From: Methanomicrobiales archaeon
Lineage (GTDB): Archaea; Halobacteriota; Methanomicrobia; Methanomicrobiales; JACTUA01
Assembly: GCA_028678715.1 (NCBI GenBank)
Contig: JAJRCY010000001.1
Location: 1-21,294 of the forward strand
Reading direction: 5' to 3'
DNA length: 21,294 bases
Part shown: piece after piece, positions 1 through 6,589 of the stretch
Numbering within the stretch: the stretch's first letter is position 1
Layout: every line of letters starts with the position of its first letter
Notes under the pieces: generated by a model
Seen by the model: only the letters and a program-made list of their open reading frames with translations
Told to the model about the DNA's origin: nothing
Databases searched by the model: none
Program-made: the position numbers and the translations under genes

Positions 1-138
1 AGCGGCCTGGTCCTGCACCCGGGGATCCGGGTGGGAGAGCAGGTGCACGAGCATGTGGGCATCCCCCGCATCCCGCAGGCTGGCTATCTCCCTGCCATCC
101 ACCCTTCGGAAGGGATACAGGATTGTCCGCCACCTCAT
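1..138 (-). CDS. HEAT-repeat protein, N-terminal fragment (runs off the window)
   Basis: The first 46 codons of a minus-strand gene are visible; the rest lies beyond position 1. The ATG at 138 is the first start after an in-frame TGA directly before it, so the start is well fixed. The peptide includes DAHMLVHLLSHPDPRVQDQ, which has the helix-turn-helix spacing of a HEAT/PBS-lyase-like repeat (short helix, 'L..HPDPRVQ..A'). Such repeats form protein-binding solenoids; no enzymatic role can be read from this piece. It lies 53 bases downstream of the propeller/PKD gene on the same strand. A TATA-like CTTTATCT (about 163-170 on the plus strand) lies some 29 bases upstream of the ATG and there is no convincing Shine-Dalgarno, which would suit a leaderless transcript. 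The family call rests on one partial repeat. Confidence 0.6.
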   Translation of the reverse strand, partial: MRWRTILYPFRRVDGREIASLRDAGDAHMLVHLLSHPDPRVQDQAA

Positions 139-191
139 TCACGAGGATGTACCGGCAGGGGAGAGATAAAGGTAATGAAAAGGAGCCCGGT

Positions 192-3100
192 TCAGAAGCG
201 GTTTCCGGTCCTTCTCTGCCCGGGCGTGGGGATCAGGATGATCCGGTCGAATCTGAGGAGGTGGACGATCAGGTTCAGGCCTGCCGTGGCTATGAAGATC
301 CAGCTGCTCACCCAGATGGGTCCACCGGTGAGGGCCTGGAAGGTGGCCCAGAGGTAGGCGGAGAGGCTGATCAGGTACAGGAATACCCAGGGCCGGAACG
401 CCTGGACAGGCACCCCGCGCCGGAGGGTGAAGGCGATTCCCCCCACGAGGAGTATGGCCACCAGGAATACAGGGGCATGGCCCTGGGCCGCGTTCGCTGC
501 CCAGAAGACCACACCGGTGATGGTGGCAAGGGGTGTCCGGGGCACCGGCTTCGGGCCTGCCTGCTGCGGAGCCGCCTGGAGGGTGGGGAGGGCCTGCAGG
601 GGCGTGGTCACCGGTACCGGCTCGGAGAAGAGCGCGTGGAGGGAGAAGTGGGTGACGGTAGCGGTGACGATGCGCGTGGCATCGTCCTGGCGGGTGGGTA
701 CTGCCTCCCACGGGTCATCCGGGTCCCGGCGCGAGAGGACCTGGTACCGGGCAGCATCCTGCCACCGGCCCGGGTCCACCTGGAACTGCACCTCTGCAGG
801 GGGGTCAAAGACCAGGCCATCGGGCAGCAGGTCGTAGGAAACCCCGGAATAGGTGTAGGTGCTCCCCGCGGGTGGTGTGATCCCGGAAGGTGCCGCCGGG
901 AGGACAGAGATCTCCCGGAGCGGCAGCCCCAGCTCATTCCGGAGCCGTGTATCGGGAGCGATGATGAGGGAAGCCACCCGGTCCGACGACAAGATGCTGA
1001 AGGGCCGGGTGGTGATCCCGCTTCCGGTCATCTCCGGCTGTCCTGTCTCCAGGAAGAAGAGCGGCTCTGCCGGCTGGACGGGCTGGGGAGCCGAAGTGGG
1101 GAACCCCTGCGGGTATTCGTTGCTGCTGCTCCCGGTCTGCGGGCCGCTGGCCCGGGTACTGGCCGACAGCACCAGCAGCTGGAAGGGGTTTCCCGAGCCG
1201 GAGAGGGACGCGAGGGCGAACCGGGAGAGGCCTTTCGGTGATACGTACCGGTAATGGTCGAGCCCGGTGGCGGGATCTGCCACCATGCCCTGGTACTTGA
1301 GCCCCTGCCGGGTCCCGTCATCGCCGAGGCGCAGGAGGGTGATGTTGCCCTGGGTGCCGTACCGAACCACCCAGGAGGACATGACCGAGAGGTTCAGGGT
1401 GGCAGACCGGAGCAGGGACACATTCTCCAGGGAGAAGTCCATCGTGTAGGCTACCGCCGAGATGCTCGCATAGTTCGCGTCGTAGGCAGCCTGCAGGAAC
1501 CGGGGGTAATCCTCGGTGGTGATGTTCTCCCAGACCGTGGTATCCACGCGTGCCTGGACCGGGTAGCCCGAGAGATTGAGCGCATACGTGATCTCCAGGT
1601 TCTCGCCTGTCTGCGGGCAGAAGGTGGTCGGGAGGATCGGCAGGCTCTCCAGCATCACGTCCGTGAGCGTTCCGGTGAGGGTGCCGTTCCCCATGTCCGA
1701 AAACCCGGTGGTGCGGGCCTGCAGCGTGATCCTGCCCCAGCCGCTCGCCGGGGGCGGGACGGCCGTGAGGAGGGCGGGATCGGAGAGGGGATCAAAGAGG
1801 AAGGATGAAAATGCCGCGGGATCGACAGCCACGCACTGGCTCCCCCCGCACCCGTCGATGGCCAGCCCGCTGATCTCTGTCGATGCGACCACCCGGGTGC
1901 CGTTCAGCACCTCGATGGGTGCGGCGAGGGTGGCACCGGTCTCGCCAAAGGGGTTCCCGGCCGTCAGCGAGGCAGAGTACCTGCCGCTGGCCTGGTACGT
2001 GTGGGAGGGGTGCTGCAGGGAGGAGGTCTCCCCGTCCCCGAAGTCCCAGGACCATGTTTCCGGGTTCCCGGTCGACGTGTCGGTGAACTGGACCGTCAGG
2101 GGGGCGAGGCCGGCCGTCGGGGCTGCCGTGAAGGATGCCGTGGGTCCCGACCCCGAGTGGATGGAATCCGGGAGCGTGGAGAGGGACCTCCCGACGGGGT
2201 TGGAGACGGTCAGGGACACCGAATAGGTCCCCGCGGAGGCGTAGGTGTGGGACGGGTGCTGTTCCGTCAAGGTCTCCCCGTCCCCGAAGTCCCAGCGCCA
2301 GGTGGCGGGATCCCCGGTGGACTCATCGGTGAACTGGACGGTGAGGGGAGACTCGCCGATCGTGGGATCTGCCGTGAACTCAGCCTCAGGAACCGCGAGA
2401 GGGGTCTCCAGCGTGGCCAGGTGGATGTCGGCCATGCCGTCCCGGTAATCGGTCCAGACGATCCGGTCCCCGTCGATGGAAGGAGAGACCTGTTCGGCGG
2501 GATCCCCGGTGAGATCGGTCTCCTCTCCTGACGGGATGCGGTGCAGGATGATCTCGGTGTTCCCCCCGCCGACGTCCTCAAACACCACCCGGTCCCCGGA
2601 GATGGCAGGGGAGAACTGGTCCGCATCGTCCGTGGTGATCAGTTCCCCGCTTCCCAGGGAGATGGTATGGAGGAAGATATCCGAATCCGGCCCCTCGCGG
2701 AGATCCTGCCACACCACCCGGTCCCCGCTGATGGCAGGATTCATCTGGTCGCTGCCCTCGTCGTCCAGGCACATCTCATCCCCGGTGGCCAGGCTGTACA
2801 GGAAGATGTCCCAGTTGCCGTTGCGGTTATCCTGCCAGACGATCAGGTCGCCGGAGATGTCCGGGTTGTTCTGTTCACTACCGTCAGTGGTGATCTGCGT
2901 CTCCTGGCCGGTGGCGAGATCGTAGAGGTAGATATCAGTGTTCCCGGCCCGCGCGTCGTCCCACACCACCCGGGTGCCATCGATGGCAGGGTTGGCATGG
3001 TCCGTCCCGCCGCTCGCAATGACCGTGTGTTCCCCGGTGGAGCTATCGTAGATGTCCAGGTCGTAGCCGCCGTAGGAGTCGTTCCAGACGCGCCAGACCA

Positions 3101-3398
3101 TGCGGTCGCCCGAGAGATCCGGGCTCTCGCACATGGCCCCGGCGGCGGAGACCCGCTGCTCCTCGCCGGTGAGGATGTCGTACAGGTAGATCTCGCCGGT
3201 GCCGCCGCGGTAATCCAGCCATGCGATCCGGTCCCCCGAGACGACCGGGTACCACTGGTCCGAATCCGGGGTACCGACGGAAATGACCGACTCCGCGGTG
3301 GCTGCGGCTGCGGGAAGGATGATGGATGCGGCGAGAAGGGCCAGCAGGAGCACCAGCCGGATGGCCTTCCCGCCCATGCACCCACCACCTTCCCTCAT
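192..3398 (-). CDS. Secreted TolB-like beta-propeller / tandem PKD surface protein with C-terminal membrane anchors
   Basis: 1068 codons. Residues 8-35 form a signal peptide (positive start, Leu/Ala core). Residues about 38-332 hold seven repeats of roughly 44 residues of the type NPAISGDRVVWQD...DIYLYDLATG, matching a complete seven-bladed TolB-like propeller. Two PKD domains follow (about 336-413 and 418-497), each with the WDFGDGE signature (369-375, 451-457). Residues about 500-925 are beta-rich and twice resemble the archaeal pre-PGF type module (KGLSRFAL near 723-730; THFSLHAL near 916-923). The C-terminus has about three membrane helices (975-993, 1004-1023, 1029-1047) and a basic tail, not a PGF-CTERM anchor. 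It is probably an envelope protein for adhesion or ligand binding; the ligand is unknown. The ATG at 3398 overlaps the stop of the upstream calpain-like gene (ATGA), implying co-translation. An alternative ATG at 3377 has a better GGTGGTG ribosome site. Confidence 0.88.
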   Translation of the reverse strand: MREGGGCMGGKAIRLVLLLALLAASIILPAAAATAESVISVGTPDSDQWYPVVSGDRIAWLDYRGGTGEIYLYDILTGEEQRVSAAGAMCESPDLSGDRMVWRVWNDSYGGYDLDIYDSSTGEHTVIASGGTDHANPAIDGTRVVWDDARAGNTDIYLYDLATGQETQITTDGSEQNNPDISGDLIVWQDNRNGNWDIFLYSLATGDEMCLDDEGSDQMNPAISGDRVVWQDLREGPDSDIFLHTISLGSGELITTDDADQFSPAISGDRVVFEDVGGGNTEIILHRIPSGEETDLTGDPAEQVSPSIDGDRIVWTDYRDGMADIHLATLETPLAVPEAEFTADPTIGESPLTVQFTDESTGDPATWRWDFGDGETLTEQHPSHTYASAGTYSVSLTVSNPVGRSLSTLPDSIHSGSGPTASFTAAPTAGLAPLTVQFTDTSTGNPETWSWDFGDGETSSLQHPSHTYQASGRYSASLTAGNPFGETGATLAAPIEVLNGTRVVASTEISGLAIDGCGGSQCVAVDPAAFSSFLFDPLSDPALLTAVPPPASGWGRITLQARTTGFSDMGNGTLTGTLTDVMLESLPILPTTFCPQTGENLEITYALNLSGYPVQARVDTTVWENITTEDYPRFLQAAYDANYASISAVAYTMDFSLENVSLLRSATLNLSVMSSWVVRYGTQGNITLLRLGDDGTRQGLKYQGMVADPATGLDHYRYVSPKGLSRFALASLSGSGNPFQLLVLSASTRASGPQTGSSSNEYPQGFPTSAPQPVQPAEPLFFLETGQPEMTGSGITTRPFSILSSDRVASLIIAPDTRLRNELGLPLREISVLPAAPSGITPPAGSTYTYSGVSYDLLPDGLVFDPPAEVQFQVDPGRWQDAARYQVLSRRDPDDPWEAVPTRQDDATRIVTATVTHFSLHALFSEPVPVTTPLQALPTLQAAPQQAGPKPVPRTPLATITGVVFWAANAAQGHAPVFLVAILLVGGIAFTLRRGVPVQAFRPWVFLYLISLSAYLWATFQALTGGPIWVSSWIFIATAGLNLIVHLLRFDRIILIPTPGQRRTGNRF

Positions 3399-4603
3399 CC
3401 GAGGTACCCCACCGCCTTGAAGTGGGTCATGAAGACGGCCGTGTCCAGGGCAAACGTGCCGTCGTTGTCGGCAAGGTTCACGGAGTAGGTGTCAGCCGGG
3501 ATACCGTTATTGACCGCGCCCCCTTTCAGGAAGTACCGGTTGGTCTGGATGGTCCATGTCCCGCCGGCCAAGCTTCCGGCGATGGCCGGGTCACCGGCCA
3601 CCGGCCCGTACGGATTGCGGAGCACGATGTAGCATTTGTTGTTGGACCGGTACAGCCCCAGCACGGCGTAAGAGTGGTTGGCGACAATGGTATCCGCGTT
3701 ATAGGTGACGTCTGCAGGTGCAGTCTCGTAGGTGTAGGCCACCATCGGGAACTTGGTCTTGCTGTAGGTGACATTGCAGGTGTTGGCCGGGTCAAACTTA
3801 TTCGACCCGATGGCCGTGAGCATCTGGGCCCAGGTCCTGCCCGCAGTGGTCACCGTTGTGGAGGCGTACGTGGCAGTGACTGCCTTCGCGATCTGCGCGA
3901 GTGCCGTGACCGGATTCCCGCCGGTGTCACTGGCCAGGTCCGGTTCACCCCTGTCGGCGCCGGGCAGTGCCTTCCAGACGCCGTACCCTTTCTCGATATG
4001 GGCCGGCCAGACCTCGGTGGGATCCGTGGAATGGGCAAAGACACACTGGCCGCTGGCATCCTGAGGCAGCCGGTTGTCGGTGTTCACCGTATCCTTCCGG
4101 CCCGTGGTGAGGTTCCAGAAGGAGAAGGTGTAGGCAGGCCCGGCCTGCTCGGGCAGGAGGTGCGGGCTGACCCAGGAAATGGCCGTTAGGGCGGCCACCA
4201 GGTAGCAGTCCACGCCGCACCCCTGCACGGGGTCCTGGACATATCCACGGCCGGTCAGCGGATCCCTGAAGTACAGGCCACCCGCGACGGGGGCCCACAC
4301 CGTGGGGAGGCAGGGGCTTCCCGCCTGGGTGAGTACCTCCTCCCCCGCGATCTCATTGATCACGTTCCGCGTGAAGAGCGGGGATTTATGCTTGGGATCA
4401 AAGAGCTGGTCAAAGGGCCTCCGCAGGGCTCGTTCCAGTACGCTCTTCTTCTCATCCAATCCCATCCGATGCCAGTCCTGCCTCTTTCCCAGGACGGCAT
4501 CGGCCAGGGCATACGGGTTCCGGGCACCGATATTCTGGGGTTCTGGAATGATGGCCGGAATCCTCCTCACGGGCTTTTTGGCTATCATCTTATTCGGGGA
4601 CAT
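3395..4603 (-). CDS. Calpain-like (family C2) cysteine protease
   Basis: 402 codons. The papain-fold calpain triad can be read directly: Cys133 in VQGCGVDCYLVAALTAISW (calpains have QGxLGDCWFLAA), His310 in VANHSYAVLGL (calpain GHAYSV), and Asn330 in YIVLRNPYG (calpain LIRLRNPWG). The stretch TEVWPAHIEKGYGVWK (196-211) matches the calpain EIWPALIEKAYAK block between Cys and His. The first ~95 residues are a basic N-terminal region with no signal peptide or membrane helix, so the enzyme looks cytosolic unless exported by another route. No C2-like or EF-hand region follows, so calcium control is not evident. The ATG at 4603 is preceded by GTGAGG at a normal distance. The stop overlaps the start of the propeller/PKD gene by ATGA, so the two are probably one operon. 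The fold and triad are well supported; the substrate is unknown. Confidence 0.85.
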   Translation of the reverse strand: MSPNKMIAKKPVRRIPAIIPEPQNIGARNPYALADAVLGKRQDWHRMGLDEKKSVLERALRRPFDQLFDPKHKSPLFTRNVINEIAGEEVLTQAGSPCLPTVWAPVAGGLYFRDPLTGRGYVQDPVQGCGVDCYLVAALTAISWVSPHLLPEQAGPAYTFSFWNLTTGRKDTVNTDNRLPQDASGQCVFAHSTDPTEVWPAHIEKGYGVWKALPGADRGEPDLASDTGGNPVTALAQIAKAVTATYASTTVTTAGRTWAQMLTAIGSNKFDPANTCNVTYSKTKFPMVAYTYETAPADVTYNADTIVANHSYAVLGLYRSNNKCYIVLRNPYGPVAGDPAIAGSLAGGTWTIQTNRYFLKGGAVNNGIPADTYSVNLADNDGTFALDTAVFMTHFKAVGYLG

Positions 4604-5128
4604 GGTGATTCCTCACTTCATTTCCATGACATCTCTACGGTCTCTCTGTTCACTCCACTCATTATCCTCAGCTATGCCGAACCCGGTCGCACCCGGGGGG
4701 CAGGGGACTGTACCAGGTTTGGGAGAGTCGCTGAATGCACTGGACGCCCGGAAGGAGGGCATTTCCCGCAGGGCGGGATGCCAACCCGGCGCTCACTGTA
4801 CTGATGAATGTCTGGGATCCTTCCCCTTGCACGGGATGTCTCCCCGGCTGTTTAAAAGGCTTTCCCTGCACTTTTCCCCTGCATGACCTCCCGGTCAGGG
4901 AACCGGAGGATATTCAGTCCGTTCTCCTCCATCTGCTCCCGTGTGGGAACGGTAATAAGAGAGGGTTAACTTTCCGGAAAAAGGACACCCTTCATGCGTC
5001 AGCAAGGGGGGGGTGGAGACGTCCCGGGCATGGGAGCAATCCTATTTTCCTGCTAATCTTCCCCGGGTCCAATGAGAAAGGAAATATAAAACCGACAGGT
5101 TTATCTACAAAAAAAGGGAGCACCCCTC
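4604..5128. promoter_or_regulatory. Divergent intergenic region, no gene seen
   Basis: This 525-base stretch separates the leftward calpain operon from the rightward membrane-protein gene, so it must carry both promoters. For the plus-strand gene, AAATATAAA at 5082-5090 is a good TATA box and GGGAG at 5116-5120 is a Shine-Dalgarno eight bases before the ATG at 5129. No equally clear TATA box was found close to 4603 on the minus strand. An imperfect inverted repeat (CCGGT 4891-4895 / ACCGG 4902-4906, extended by CCT/AGG with one bulged base) is a possible operator or hairpin. Open frames here lack protein-like composition and ribosome sites. Confidence 0.5.
5082..5120 (+). promoter_or_regulatory. 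TATA box and ribosome site of the membrane-protein gene
   Basis: AAATATAAA at 5082-5090 would place transcription start near 5112 by the usual archaeal spacing, leaving a leader of about 17 bases that contains GGGAG at 5116-5120. This supports the ATG at 5129. Confidence 0.55.
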
Positions 5129-6466
5129 ATGGCTCCGAGAGAGGGTGAATCCCCCGGTCCGCGGGGAGTGGGGAGCCTCACCGAGGCCCTGCTTCTCCCC
5201 ACCGTTCTTGTTATCGGTATCCTGTTCGTGCTCGTGTTTCCCGGCGGACTTGCAGGACAATATCTTCCTGCTATCGTCGTGCTGATCCTCCTTGCAGCGT
5301 TACTGGTCCTCTGGGCGGCCTTTGGCAGTCTCATCAAGGAGTACCTCTCCGGGATCGGGGAACGGTGGGCAGGGCTGGATTTCTTTCTCAGGCTTCTTCT
5401 GGGACTCACATCTCTCCTCCTGGTACTCATGGCAATCCTTCTCTGGAAGTCTCCCGCATTCCTGTCCGGTCTGCCCCTCTACCCGGAAGCAACGGGGATC
5501 CGGTATTTCGGGGGGTTGCTGCTGTTCGCCAACCTGGCAGTTCTCGCCATTCTGGTCCTGAAGGGCAGGAGTACCGACAAGGAAGTCATTGCCTGGTGGA
5601 CCGATATGCGCCAGATGAACGTGCTGGGAATCATCACCGGTTCGATGCTCTATACCGGGTGGTTCCTGACCCGCATCCTGAGCATACGGTGGTGCTGGGG
5701 GATCGCCATGATCCTTTCCCTCTTCCTGCTGGCGGCGGTGGGATGCCTTGTCAACCAGCGGTTCGCCGGGGTCCTGATCGATGAGTACAACTGCATGAGC
5801 CTCTCCCGGTTCCAGATGGTCCTCTGGACCCTCATCATCCTCTCGGCCATCGCAGTCGTCCTCCTTGGCCGGATACAACCGGGGATGAACCTGGAATCCC
5901 CGTTTGCCGTGGAGATCGACTGGAGGCTTCTCGCCCTGATGGGCATCAGTGTCACTTCCGCTGCCGGTGCCGTCCTGGGGAACAAGGTTAAGACAGAGCG
6001 GATACCCAGCCCGAAGGGAAAGATCACCTTCGCCGCCCGGCTGAAGTACCGGAGAGAGAGAAAGACATTCGAAGAGACCCTCAATAAACTCATGAAAACC
6101 ACCAAGGCGGACGAAACCATCACCGAACTGGCGAAGAGGGATGAAGTGAAGGAGGCTGTCAACCCGCGCAGTGACGGTACCAAACATAAGCATACATCCC
6201 CTTCCGAAGCGAGTTTCTCTGATATTTTCCACGGCGACGAGATCACCGATTTCGAGTCCCTCTCCCTCGCCAAGGTGCAGAACTTCTACTTCACGGTGGT
6301 CTCTGTGGTCATCTATGCGGCCCTTCTCTACATGGCTCTACCGGAGTACGGTGCAGAGAAATTCCCGTTCCCGGCCATCCCGGAAATCCTCCTAGGCCTG
6401 ATCGCGATCAGCCATGGCGGATACCTGGGCGACAAGTTCCTGCCCCACACCGAAGAGGATGCCTGA
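5129..6466 (+). CDS. Multi-pass membrane protein with internally duplicated module, function unknown
   Basis: 445 codons; I do not recognise a named family. About nine or ten hydrophobic segments are visible (roughly 17-38, 46-66, 86-105, 127-145, 165-183, 188-207, 228-247, 266-284, 386-404, 416-432). A charged, helical, probably cytoplasmic stretch at about 285-375 separates the last two. Two parts resemble each other. Residues 223-284 begin MSLSRFQMVLWTLIIL and continue to LLALMGISVTSAAG. Residues 377-436 begin LSLAKVQNFYFTVVSVV and continue to LLGLIAISHGGYLG. Each is SLS/AR/K.Q + membrane helix + LLxLxxIS + Gly-rich turn, suggesting an ancient duplication. No transporter, protease or kinase signature was found. 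The ATG has a Shine-Dalgarno (GGGAG) and an upstream TATA box. It ends 120 bases before mutS; co-transcription is possible but not shown. Confidence 0.75.
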   Translation: MAPREGESPGPRGVGSLTEALLLPTVLVIGILFVLVFPGGLAGQYLPAIVVLILLAALLVLWAAFGSLIKEYLSGIGERWAGLDFFLRLLLGLTSLLLVLMAILLWKSPAFLSGLPLYPEATGIRYFGGLLLFANLAVLAILVLKGRSTDKEVIAWWTDMRQMNVLGIITGSMLYTGWFLTRILSIRWCWGIAMILSLFLLAAVGCLVNQRFAGVLIDEYNCMSLSRFQMVLWTLIILSAIAVVLLGRIQPGMNLESPFAVEIDWRLLALMGISVTSAAGAVLGNKVKTERIPSPKGKITFAARLKYRRERKTFEETLNKLMKTTKADETITELAKRDEVKEAVNPRSDGTKHKHTSPSEASFSDIFHGDEITDFESLSLAKVQNFYFTVVSVVIYAALLYMALPEYGAEKFPFPAIPEILLGLIAISHGGYLGDKFLPHTEEDA

Positions 6467-6572
6467 AACCCTCCTGCTCCCCCCTTTTCCTGTAGCCCCC
6501 GCACGAGGACCAGGATGGCTGTTCCCCGTTGTGCTCCACCGGCTGATCGGTAAACCTTTCTCATCCGGTACC

Positions 6573-6589
6573 CATGCTCTGAGAGCATG
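6573..6589 (+). promoter_or_regulatory. Perfect 8+8 inverted repeat overlapping the mutS start codon
   Basis: CATGCTCT (6573-6580), one central G, and AGAGCATG (6582-6589) form a perfect palindrome whose last three bases are the mutS ATG. It could be an operator or an mRNA hairpin that hides the start codon; chance cannot be excluded. Confidence 0.35.

Noticed and set aside
123-1241. Long plus-strand open frame opposite the propeller/PKD gene
   Set aside because: Composition is Gly/Arg/Glu-rich with no domain; it is the antisense shadow of a well-supported GC-rich gene.
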